Shown here: positions 5,837 to 12,204 of the stretch, piece after piece
Numbering within the stretch: the stretch's first letter is position 1
Layout of the letters: every line of letters starts with the position of its first letter
Source of the DNA: Ventricola sp051883735
Lineage (GTDB): Bacteria > Bacillota > Clostridia > Christensenellales > Aristaeellaceae
DNA length: 17,417 nucleotides
Assembly: GCA_051883735.1 (NCBI GenBank)
Contig: JBJEUH010000138.1
Coordinates: forward strand, 1 to 17,417
Direction: 5' to 3'
Made by a program: the position numbers and the translations under genes
The notes under the pieces: generated by a model
The model's database searches: none
Seen by the model: the letters and a program-made list of their open reading frames with translations, nothing else
What the model was told of the DNA's origin: nothing

Positions 5837-6187
5837 TTATTTGATTCCGTCTTCGATCCACTTCTCCCACACGTCCGGACAGACGCCGACGGTGGCCTTT
5901 TTGCCGTTGCGCACGATGGGAAGGCACAGAAGCTGCGGCTTTTCCAACAGGCCGGCGAGAATCGTCTCCCGGCTCTGCGTATAGGCGATGACGCTCTCGC
6001 GGAAGGCCTTGCTGCTTTTGTCGCACAGCGCATCAAGTCCCACGGCCGCGGCCACGCTCTCCAGCTCACGCCTGCCGATGCCGTATTTGAGCACGTCCAC
6101 GCGCTGATAGGCGATGCGGCGCTCCTTGAAAAAGCGCTCGGCCTTCTGGGTATCAAAGCCTTTTCCGGCATAAATCTGCAGTCCCAT
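5837..6187 (-). CDS. ArsC/Spx-family thioredoxin-fold protein lacking the active-site cysteine
   Basis: A 116-residue protein of normal length for the clostridial arsenate-reductase-like family. Marks are the N-terminal FDTQKAERFFKERRI (11-25), followed by VDVLKYGIGRRELESV, and the C-terminal LPIVRNGKKATVGVCP (89-104) with the cis-proline and the Arg of the PIVRNG motif. Relatives carry a Cys just before the (S/F)DT-K-A motif; here that position is Gly10, and the loop is one residue shorter. The remaining cysteines (55, 88, 103) are not at the classical site, so arsenate reduction by the usual mechanism is unlikely. The start at 6185-6187 has AAGGAG about ten nucleotides upstream. No arsenic genes are nearby. 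It may act as a regulator or binding protein, or be degenerate. Confidence 0.8.
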   Translation of the reverse strand: MGLQIYAGKGFDTQKAERFFKERRIAYQRVDVLKYGIGRRELESVAAAVGLDALCDKSSKAFRESVIAYTQSRETILAGLLEKPQLLCLPIVRNGKKATVGVCPDVWEKWIEDGIK

Positions 6188-6205
6188 AGGGGAATCACTC
6201 CTTCC

Positions 6206-6276
6206 ACCATCCTGCGGATGGTCCCCTCCCTCAAGAGGGAGGCTTTATGCAGTGTTCAGGCTCCCTTCTGAGGGAG
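6206..6276. repeat. Three tandem hairpins between trmO and the ArsC-like gene
   Basis: ACCATCC-TGC-GGATGGT (6206-6222), CCTCCCT-CAAG-AGGGAGG (6225-6242) and CTCCCT-TCTG-AGGGAG (6261-6276) follow one another, then CCGCTTCGCG. The second and third share a CTCCCT/AGGGAG core. The cluster starts next to the ArsC-like gene's ribosome binding site and could stall or stabilise read-through mRNA. None has a T-tract. Confidence 0.5.
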
Positions 6277-6297
6277 TATCCCTTCTCCGCTTCGCGC

Positions 6298-6984
6298 TTA
6301 CAGCCCGCTGCTTTTCAAGTCGATCACATCGCAGACGGTCAGCGTGCCGCCCGCCACGGTGAAGCGCACGTTGTAGCGCGCATAGCGCACGCCGTACACG
6401 CGCGTAGGATCGTTTTGATACGACGGCCGGGGATCGCCGGCGAGCACGCCCAGCAGCGCCTCCCGCTTGTCCGCGTCGATTCTTTCAAGCAGCGCCTGCG
6501 GAAAATCCACGCTCAGCCCATCATTTGCATGCTCTGCGGCAAAGCCGCCGCGCGCCTCGGGATGGCTGTCGATGTGCGGCAGGTAAGGCTTGATGTCGTA
6601 AATCGGCGTGCCGTCCAGCAGATCCGCGCCGCCGACGACGAGCACAGGCCCCTGCGGCGTGTGCAGATGGATCTCTTCCAGCGTCACGCAGGAGAGCCCG
6701 ATGGCGTTGGGACGGAACGGGGAGCGCGTGGCGAACACGCCCATGCGCGTGTTGCCGCCCAGGCGCGGCGGGCGCACCGTGGGCGACCAGCTCTCCCGCT
6801 CCGCCCTGGAGAACGACCAGATGAGCCACAGGTGCGAATAGCCGTCGATGCCGCGCAGCGCGTCCGCATTGCGGTATTCCGGCTCGAAGACGATCGTTGC
6901 GCGCGTCTGCGGCACGAGGCCGCTCTGACGCGGAATGCCGAACTTTTCCTTGAAGTCGCTTCTTATGCGCGCGATGATCTTCAT
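6298..6984 (-). CDS. trmO: TrmO, tRNA (N6-threonylcarbamoyladenosine37-N6)-methyltransferase
   Basis: This 228-residue protein matches the TrmO (YaeB/TsaA) family. It has the N-terminal beta-barrel SAM-binding domain with GIDGYSHLWLIW (45-56), GGNTRMGVFATRSPFRPNAIGLS (77-98; the RSPFRPN-IGLS signature), and DLLDGTPIYDIKPYLP (121-136). The C-terminal domain carries DPRPSYQ and YGVRYARYNVRF (197-208). TrmO methylates t6A at position 37 of tRNA-Thr, which modestly tunes decoding. The start is the ATG at 6982-6984, overlapping the stop of the upstream GntR gene as ATGA, so translation is probably coupled. The longer open frame to 7110 lies wholly inside the GntR gene and is not used. Confidence 0.92.
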   Translation of the reverse strand: MKIIARIRSDFKEKFGIPRQSGLVPQTRATIVFEPEYRNADALRGIDGYSHLWLIWSFSRAERESWSPTVRPPRLGGNTRMGVFATRSPFRPNAIGLSCVTLEEIHLHTPQGPVLVVGGADLLDGTPIYDIKPYLPHIDSHPEARGGFAAEHANDGLSVDFPQALLERIDADKREALLGVLAGDPRPSYQNDPTRVYGVRYARYNVRFTVAGGTLTVCDVIDLKSSGL

Positions 6985-7685
6985 CGGGTCAAAACCCCCG
7001 GCACCTCGACGCCCGAGTCGTGCATCGTCTGCACCATGTGGCGCTGCGCCGCCTGGCGCGCGCGCTCGCTGTCGTGCTCCATGATGGCGCGGTACATTTC
7101 CAGATGGCACTGGCTTGCGCGCTGATAGCTGCCCTCCACGCGGCGGGTGTGCTGATAGCCCGCGCGGATGGACTCATGAATCGTGGGCAGCAGGCGCTTC
7201 ATCACGTCGTTGCCGGTGCAGCTGGCGATGACGGAGTGGAACTGCGCGTCGTAGGGCGTGTAGTTCTCCCCGTGCAGATAGGCGTTGTCCATCCTGTCCA
7301 GCAGCGTCTTCATCTCCTGCAGGTGCTCCTCCGTCCTGCGCTGCGCGGCCAGCGCCGCGACGTTCGGCTCGATGAGCAGCCGGGTTTCCAGCAGCTGCGC
7401 GATCAGCTCCTCCTGATCGGCAAAGCGCAGCCCGAGCGGATCGTCCGCCAGGCCCGGCATGGCGCACAGGAATGTGCCCTGCCCCTGACGGATATCGACG
7501 ATGTGCTCCGTCTGCAGGATCTTGACGGCCTCGCGCACCGTGGAGCGGCTCACGCCGAAGCGGACCATCAGCTCCGCCTCGGCGGGCAGCTTGCTGCCGG
7601 TCTTCATCTCTTCCTGAATGATCATCTCTCTGAGCTTGTCGGCAATCTGCTCGGGCAGCTTGCGGGGCTTCTTCACCGTTTCCAT
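6981..7685 (-). CDS. GntR-family transcriptional regulator, FadR subfamily (FCD domain)
   Basis: A 234-residue regulator with an N-terminal winged helix (about 10-75; PAEAELMVRFGVSRSTVREAVKILQ is the recognition region, followed by the wing IVDIRQGQGTFL) and an all-helical FCD effector domain (about 90-225). The usual metal-ligand positions of FCD domains are present: Asp146 and His150 (YDAQFH), His194 and His216. Such regulators bind small carboxylic acids through a metal ion. The start at 7683-7685 has AAAGGA upstream and the gene has its own consensus-like promoter. The stop overlaps trmO by four bases. The target pathway is not evident: the downstream genes (trmO, ArsC-like, SDR) do not form a clear catabolic set, although the SDR could be an oxidoreductase under its control. 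Confidence 0.92.
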   Translation of the reverse strand: METVKKPRKLPEQIADKLREMIIQEEMKTGSKLPAEAELMVRFGVSRSTVREAVKILQTEHIVDIRQGQGTFLCAMPGLADDPLGLRFADQEELIAQLLETRLLIEPNVAALAAQRRTEEHLQEMKTLLDRMDNAYLHGENYTPYDAQFHSVIASCTGNDVMKRLLPTIHESIRAGYQHTRRVEGSYQRASQCHLEMYRAIMEHDSERARQAAQRHMVQTMHDSGVEVPGVLTR

Positions 7686-7776
7686 GGCGCATCCTTTCCC
7701 ATCCGACGTTATACAAAATCAACAACAGCGGACATATCCATCGCACGTATTCAACCAAGTGGTCAGTTGTCCGATC

Positions 7777-7805
7777 ATTATACCACAGAATATCCCAATT
7801 CTCAA
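7777..7805 (-). promoter_or_regulatory. Promoter of the gntR-trmO operon
   Basis: On minus, TTGAGA (7800-7805), a 17-bp spacer and a perfect TATAAT (7777-7782). Transcription would start near 7770, giving an 85-nt leader. No clear operator palindrome is seen. Confidence 0.7.
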
Positions 7806-7855
7806 GGCGGTTCCCGTGCAATCTGCCGAGGCGCATGCCGCATGAAATTTATAAA

Positions 7856-7908
7856 AAGGTACCTTGACACTTTTCTGCGGTCGTGCTAGAATAAACCCAA
7901 GGTACCTT
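7856..7908 (+). promoter_or_regulatory. marR promoter bracketed by twin AAGGTACCTT operators
   Basis: TTGACA (7864-7869), 17 bp and TAGAAT (7887-7892) form a near-consensus promoter. A perfect 10-bp palindrome AAGGTACCTT overlaps the -35 (7856-7865), and an identical copy sits at the predicted start site (7899-7908). Centre spacing is 43 bp, about four helical turns, so both sites face the same side. This is the layout of MarR-type autorepression. No third copy was found in the window. Confidence 0.75.
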
Positions 7909-7979
7909 TAAAAATAGCTGGATCGCTGCGGACGGCGGGATCATGGCAGGAGATCGTCTCAGATCGGGAGGAATGACGG

Positions 7980-8471
7980 ATGAACGGAGAACAGGATATC
8001 CATGCTCAGCTTGTCAGATACCTGCGCGATATCGGACATATGCTGCGCGGCGCATCAGAAGGCCGGGGCAGCCAGAAGAGAATCCTGATGATCGTGCAGA
8101 AGGCCGGCAGGATCACGCAGAGCGAGCTGACCGAGCGGCTCCACATCCAGCCTGGCTCTGCCAGCGAGGTGATCGGCAAGCTGGAGGCGGCCGGGCTGAT
8201 CCTGCGCACGCCCAATGAGAACGACAAACGCACGACCAACATCACCCTGACACAGGAGGGCGAGGCGGCGGCCCGTCAGGCGTCGCAGGAGCAGAAGGAG
8301 CGCCATGCACACATGTTTGTCTGCCTGTCCGAGGAGGAAAAGGCGCAGCTGGCGAGCCTTTTGCAGAAGGTCGACGCCGCGTGGGCGCAGGAATATGGCG
8401 CCGCCGTCGGCCAGCGCCAAAGGGAACATGGCCATCACCGGCATGAGCATCAAGATGACAGCCGGAAATGA
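7980..8471 (+). CDS. MarR-family transcriptional regulator with His-rich tail
   Basis: A 163-residue MarR protein. Helix 1 of the dimerisation domain is LVRYLRDIGHMLRG (11-24). The winged helix spans about 32-95, with ITQSELTERLHIQPGSASEV as the helix-turn-helix (45-64) and NDKRTTNITLTQEG (81-94) as the wing, which includes the typical D-x-R. Helices 5-6 (about 95-140) complete the dimer interface and contain FVCLSEEEKAQLASLLQKV (113-131). The C-terminus is a His-rich tail HGHHRHEH (150-157), unusual for the family and possibly metal-binding. The start at 7980 follows GGGAGG. It probably represses its own promoter through the twin palindromes and is cotranscribed with the next gene. The signal sensed is unknown. 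Confidence 0.9.
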   Translation: MNGEQDIHAQLVRYLRDIGHMLRGASEGRGSQKRILMIVQKAGRITQSELTERLHIQPGSASEVIGKLEAAGLILRTPNENDKRTTNITLTQEGEAAARQASQEQKERHAHMFVCLSEEEKAQLASLLQKVDAAWAQEYGAAVGQRQREHGHHRHEHQDDSRK

Positions 8472-8515
8472 AAACGCCGCATGGCGATGATGGAAAACGA
8501 AAGGAGAGATTCATC

Positions 8516-8923
8516 ATGAACGAAGTCTGCCCGGGATGCGGGAGACATTGCGCGCTGAATGACGTGCACTGCGAAAGAGGAAGGGAATATGCCCGGACCG
8601 GGGTGCTGCCTGCCCGCAACGCCCGCGAGGAGGGCGGTCGGGACGGTCATGGCGGTCGGGACGGTCATGGCAGTCATGACGGCCACGGCGGAAGAAGGCA
8701 CGCCGAACAGGGCGCGGCATATCACGAGCTTCCGCTGGAAAGCAAGCTCGCCATGAGCATCCGGGAGCTGGGGCATGCGATCCGCAGGCAGGAGGACGGG
8801 GCGCAGGGCGAACAGGCGGCCGCGTTTCACCGCGAGGTATTTTCCTGCCTCGGAGAGGATGAAAAGAGCGCCCTTCTGACGTGCATGGAAAAGGTGTGCC
8901 GCAGCATGCATCATCGCGACTGA
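8516..8923 (+). CDS. Cys/His-rich protein resembling a MarR dimerisation domain without its DNA-binding domain
   Basis: A 135-residue protein that I do not recognise as a named family. It has three parts. Residues 5-19 carry C-x2-C-x3-C-x6-C (CPGCGRHCALNDVHC), a likely metal site. Residues 40-57 are three copies of a six-residue Gly/Asp/His repeat (GGRDGH, GGRDGH, GSHDGH). Residues 78-131 resemble the preceding MarR protein: LAMSIRELGHAIRR matches MarR helix 1, and FSCLGEDEKSALLTCMEKV matches the MarR C-terminal helix at 9 of 19 positions. The winged helix that should lie between them is replaced by about 15 residues. The start at 8516 has AAAGGAGA upstream; an alternative ATG at 8468 overlaps the marR stop as ATGA but lacks a site. 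It may be a metal-responsive partner or anti-repressor of the MarR protein. Confidence 0.75.
   Translation: MNEVCPGCGRHCALNDVHCERGREYARTGVLPARNAREEGGRDGHGGRDGHGSHDGHGGRRHAEQGAAYHELPLESKLAMSIRELGHAIRRQEDGAQGEQAAAFHREVFSCLGEDEKSALLTCMEKVCRSMHHRD
8633..8686 (+). repeat. Three 18-bp tandem repeats inside the Cys/His-rich gene
   Basis: Units at 8633-8650 and 8651-8668 are identical (GGCGGTCGGGACGGTCAT); the third (8669-8686) has diverged. The unit is in frame and encodes G-(G/S)-(R/H)-D-G-H. Identity at silent sites suggests recent duplication, so the copy number may vary between strains. Confidence 0.8.
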
Positions 8924-8980
8924 GATGCCTGCGCTTCCCGGACCGAATGGTATCGGCTGACGCACAGTCGGATAGATCAA

Positions 8981-9025
8981 AAAAAGCCGCCTTTTGTCGC
9001 TGAATCGCGGCAGAAGGCGCTTTTT
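8981..9025. terminator. Bidirectional terminator between the marR operon and the LysR gene
   Basis: A long imperfect stem (AGCCGCCTT...CGC paired with GCG...AAGGCGCT, loop TGAATC) flanked by A7 on the left and T5 on the right serves both convergent transcripts. Confidence 0.85.
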
Positions 9026-9061
9026 GCTGTCAGCACAGGAGACCGCGCAGAGGCGCTGCGG

Positions 9062-9958
9062 TCAATAGCTGCATTGATCGATGATGAAATGAAGAAAATC
9101 CATCGCGCAGGGCGTGGACAGCTTGCGGCGGTACATCAGATAGATGTAGGACCGGACAGTCGGCGAGAAGTCGATGATGTGAATCTGACCGACGTCCTTG
9201 GGGATGTGCATCCGGTTGAGGACGGCGATCCCTCGGCCTGAGCGCACATAGCGGAGCACGGTGGAGGTGAATTTGGATTCGCCGACGACGTCGGGCACAA
9301 AGTGATGCTCCCTGCACAGATCCAGAAACTTCTGGGTCTCGTCATGCGCCGTATCCGTGTGGCTGGAATGGAGGACAAACCGTTCGCCCCGGAGCTGATC
9401 AAACGTGACGCGCTCATTCTCCGCCAAGGGATGCCCGTCCGGCACGACGACGGCGAGATGGTCGGAGCGGTAGATGAGCTTGTTGTAGTTGGTGTTCTCC
9501 GACTTGGATTCGGCCTCGACCTCGCTGACAAAGGCGAAATCGCATTTCTTGTTCTCCAGCAGGCTGATCGAGCTGTAGCTTTCCGTGGTCACGATGTGGT
9601 GCTCCGGGTGCTTCCGGGAGAACTCGGCAATCGTATCCACCAGACCGTATTGGCCCACGAAGGGGTTGTACGCGACCGTGAACTGATTGTTCTCCTTCTG
9701 GTTCAGTTCGTGCAGGCTGGCGACGGCATCGTGATAGATCTGAATGATCTGCTTGGCGTGGGGATAGAAGCGCTGGCTGTAGCTGTTGACCTGTATGCTG
9801 CGCTGAGAGCGGTCGAACAGGGTGATATCCAGCTCCTCCTCGAGCTTGTGAATGTGCTTGGTGAGCGCAGACTGGGAGATGTTCATGCGCGCGGCTGTTT
9901 CCTGAAAATTGCAGGTTTCCACGAGCTGGACGAATTCCTCAAGCATGCTGATTTCCAT
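9062..9958 (-). CDS. LysR-family transcriptional regulator
   Basis: A 298-residue LysR-type regulator of standard length. The N-terminal winged helix (1-65) includes FVQLVETCNFQETAARMNIS (9-28), QSALTKHIHKLEEELDITLF (29-48) and a basic RSQR turn. The effector domain (about 90-295) has two alpha/beta lobes, with CDFAFVSE in the first and GRGIAVLNRMHIP in the second. The start at 9956-9958 has AGGAGG six nucleotides upstream, which excludes the longer frame to 10021. It lies divergent to the ABC importer operon, the classic arrangement for LysR regulators and their targets, so control of that operon is a reasonable inference despite the long 533-bp intergenic region. The inducer cannot be told from sequence. 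Confidence 0.92.
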   Translation of the reverse strand: MEISMLEEFVQLVETCNFQETAARMNISQSALTKHIHKLEEELDITLFDRSQRSIQVNSYSQRFYPHAKQIIQIYHDAVASLHELNQKENNQFTVAYNPFVGQYGLVDTIAEFSRKHPEHHIVTTESYSSISLLENKKCDFAFVSEVEAESKSENTNYNKLIYRSDHLAVVVPDGHPLAENERVTFDQLRGERFVLHSSHTDTAHDETQKFLDLCREHHFVPDVVGESKFTSTVLRYVRSGRGIAVLNRMHIPKDVGQIHIIDFSPTVRSYIYLMYRRKLSTPCAMDFLHFIIDQCSY

Positions 9959-10044
9959 AGTTGCCTCCTGAAACGAATCACGGCAAGGGGGAAACTCTTT
10001 GGTACGGTATGGTGAATACATGCGATTCTGAATGTTCTGAGAAA

Positions 10045-10073
10045 AGTATAAATCATCTCAAATGATAATGCAA
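10045..10073 (-). promoter_or_regulatory. LysR gene promoter with an internal dyad
   Basis: On minus, TTGCAT (10068-10073), 17 bp and TATACT (10045-10050). The spacer holds ATCAT-N5-ATGAT (10052-10066), a LysR-style inverted repeat well placed for autoregulation. Confidence 0.55.
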
Positions 10074-10200
10074 GGGCAAAAAACATGCTCGCTTTGCACA
10101 ATCGATCGCGCATCGTTTCCAAAATGGAAACAAAATCGTCGAATGAAAAATGGATATGAATCACAAAGGAAGACCTGACGCCTGACGGGCCTGAAAGCGC

Positions 10201-10357
10201 CTGTCCGGGGGAAGCCCGGCGGATGGACAGATGACAATCTTAATAGGAAGAGACGTCTGCGCGGGCAAAAAATGGGCCTGCGTTTTTGCTTTGCGGCGCT
10301 CAAAGCCGGAGCCTCTGCCCTCAGATGAACGGGATGCGCGCCCACGCAGCGGCGCGC
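10201..10357. other. Structured intergenic region between the LysR gene and the ABC operon
   Basis: Several hairpins cluster here: CTGTCC/GGACAG (10201-10230), GCAAAAA/TTTTTGC (10265-10289), GCTTTG/CAAAGC (10288-10306) and a very stable GCGCGCC/GGCGCGC (10336-10357). The second and third share bases and are mutually exclusive, as in an attenuator. No known riboswitch pattern was recognised. The small frame 10231-10416 (61 codons) that crosses these stems has no convincing ribosome binding site. Confidence 0.4.
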
Positions 10358-10419
10358 CGGAGGGAGGAATGGGTCCCGGTTTTGTTTCTATTCGGGAAAT
10401 GAAGAAAAATAAATGAGAA

Positions 10420-10448
10420 TTGATTATGCCGGAGCAATCTGATAGATT
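10420..10448 (+). promoter_or_regulatory. Possible promoter of the ABC importer operon
   Basis: TTGATT, 17 bp and TAGATT precede the binding-protein gene by about 45 bp. The match is moderate, which fits an activator-dependent promoter, but the stable hairpins upstream would then be DNA-level features rather than leader RNA. Confidence 0.35.
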
Positions 10449-10491
10449 GAATACAGCAAAACCCCAAATCAATTTTAGGGAGGTATCTTGT

Positions 10492-12021
10492 ATGAAGAAA
10501 CTGCTTGCTCTGGTCATCGCCCTGATGATGGTGCTGACCACATTCGGGACTGCCTTCGCAGCGCCCGAGAGCGTCACCGTCGCCATCGACGACGACTCCT
10601 TCACCATCGGCCCGTGGGGCACCGCAGGCTCCGTGCGCGACTGGTGCGAGACCATCATGTGGACGCATCTGTGCTATCGTCCGTTCATCGGCGCGGCGCT
10701 GTCCGCCGGCGAGCTGGAGATGGTCGCGGCCAAGAGCGTCACCAAGGTGGATGACGTGACCTACGCCGTCGAGCTCAACGAGGGCATCACGGACAGCAAG
10801 GGCAATGCCATCACCGCCGCCGACGTGGTGTACAGCTACGACAAGCTCGCTCAGCTGGGCTATGTGACGGAGATCGGCCTGTACTACGCGTCCTCCGAGG
10901 CCACCGGCGATTACAGCCTGACCCTCAAGCTGAAGGACGCCACCGAGGGCGCCATCGAGGAAGTCCTCTGCGGCTGCTCCATCGTGTCCAAGGACTGGTA
11001 CGAGAGCGCGTCCCAGGATGAGATCGAGTCCAATCCCGCCTGCACCGGCCCGTATGCGGTGACCGGCGTTGAGACGGGCTCCTCCATCACGATGACCGCC
11101 CGCGAGGACTACTGGAAGACCGAGAATCTCGCCTATGCCGAGAAGCAGAACGTGAAGACCATCGTCGTGCGCTGCATCGGCGAGGCCTCCATGCGCACCG
11201 TCGCCCTGGAGAACGGCGAGGTCGATATGGCGGAGATCAGCGCCACCGACGTTGCCCGCTTCGGCGAGGGCTTCAACGTCACCGAGTACATGAACGCCAT
11301 GTCCCAGTACCTGATCTTCAACACCAGCGAGAATTCCCCGTGCCAGGATGAGAACGTCCGCAAGGCGATCGCCTACGGCATCGACGCCATGACCATCCTG
11401 ATGGGCGGCGGCTCCAGCGCGGGCATCGTCTCCCACGACGTCGCGCCGAACCTCGCGCCGGACTATGTGCAGGCGTGGGATACTGAGGAGTACTTCACCT
11501 ACGACATCGCCAAGGCCAAGGAATACCTGGCTGCCGCCGGCTACGGCGAGGGCGAGCTGACCGTCCGCCTGCTCAACACCGCTCAGGCGCCGCAGGGCCC
11601 GTATCAGGTGATGCAGATGATGCTCGGCCAGATCGGCATCAACATGGAGATCCTGGCGATGGACCGCTCCGTGCGCAGCACCTATCAGAGCGACCCGACC
11701 GCGTGGGATATCGCCGAGTACTCCGACATGATCGCCGACTTCACCACCCACTTCTGGGAGAACCTCTTCTCTGAGAAGAACTATGGCGATCAGGGCACGC
11801 AGGGCTTCACCATCGACCCGACCCTGCAGCAGCTCCTGGCCGCCGCCAGCGCTGACCGCAGCGAAGCGAACATGCGCGCCTTCCACGACTATGTGGTGGA
11901 GAAGTGCTACATGCGCGGCCTGTACACGGAGATCCGCTCGATCGTGACCAAGAGCAGCATTGAGGACATCTGCCTGCAGAAGCTCAATCCGGTGCTCAAC
12001 GCCATGACCTTCGCCGAGTGA
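10492..12021 (+). CDS. ABC importer substrate-binding protein, family 5 (Opp/Dpp type)
   Basis: A 509-residue extracytoplasmic binding protein. Residues 1-23 form a signal peptide (KK, hydrophobic core, then TAFA) with a signal peptidase I type end. There is no lipobox cysteine, which is unusual for a Gram-positive binding protein that normally needs a lipid anchor. The family 5 pattern is present: VTVAIDDDS at the mature N-terminus, GITDSKGNAITAADVVYSYD (about 99-118), TGPYAVT, the EDYW segment, and NVRKAIAYGID (about 289-299). Family members bind peptides, nickel or opine-like ligands; the substrate is not predictable here. ATG 10492 has AGGGAGG eight nucleotides upstream. Third codon positions are strongly G/C-biased, consistent with high expression. 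It is the first gene of the operon, with a hairpin before the permease genes. Confidence 0.92.
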   Translation: MKKLLALVIALMMVLTTFGTAFAAPESVTVAIDDDSFTIGPWGTAGSVRDWCETIMWTHLCYRPFIGAALSAGELEMVAAKSVTKVDDVTYAVELNEGITDSKGNAITAADVVYSYDKLAQLGYVTEIGLYYASSEATGDYSLTLKLKDATEGAIEEVLCGCSIVSKDWYESASQDEIESNPACTGPYAVTGVETGSSITMTAREDYWKTENLAYAEKQNVKTIVVRCIGEASMRTVALENGEVDMAEISATDVARFGEGFNVTEYMNAMSQYLIFNTSENSPCQDENVRKAIAYGIDAMTILMGGGSSAGIVSHDVAPNLAPDYVQAWDTEEYFTYDIAKAKEYLAAAGYGEGELTVRLLNTAQAPQGPYQVMQMMLGQIGINMEILAMDRSVRSTYQSDPTAWDIAEYSDMIADFTTHFWENLFSEKNYGDQGTQGFTIDPTLQQLLAAASADRSEANMRAFHDYVVEKCYMRGLYTEIRSIVTKSSIEDICLQKLNPVLNAMTFAE

Positions 12022-12092
12022 TTTCCACACGCTTCACTGAAGGTTTATCCCCCATTCGTTACGCCGGTTCCTGAATAAATCCCCCTTATCGA

Positions 12093-12124
12093 CCGGTGGG
12101 AGGTGGAAGCCCGCCTTTCACCGG
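12093..12124 (+). terminator. Hairpin attenuating read-through from binding-protein gene to permease genes
   Basis: CCGGTG (12093-12098) pairs with CACCGG (12119-12124), with an inner GG-GG/CC-CC stem, followed by CCGATTTTCT. Such partial terminators or 3' stabilisers keep binding protein in excess over permease. The 183-bp gap holds no other gene. Confidence 0.55.
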
Positions 12125-12204
12125 CCGATTTTCTATCATCAGGCGGCTGCGGATCAACGGCCGTCTATGGCAAGCTTCAGGACCGACAGAAAAGGAGATA
12201 GGAT

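Noticed and set aside
8504..8686. Zinc-finger or transposon-type protein suggested by the four-Cys motif
   Set aside because: Spacing C-x2-C-x3-C-x6-C does not fit common zinc-ribbon pairs, and the MarR-like helices explain the rest of the protein better.
10231..10416. 61-codon frame in the LysR-ABC gap, including a 15-codon tail from ATG 10369
   Set aside because: The frame crosses several strong hairpins and the product shows no domain. The GGAGG near 10359-10367 is too close to ATG 10369 or coincidental.
10321..12030. 569-codon minus-strand frame opposite the binding-protein gene
   Set aside because: It exists because third positions of the real gene are almost all G or C, which removes stops on the other strand. 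The plus-strand protein has a signal peptide and family motifs.
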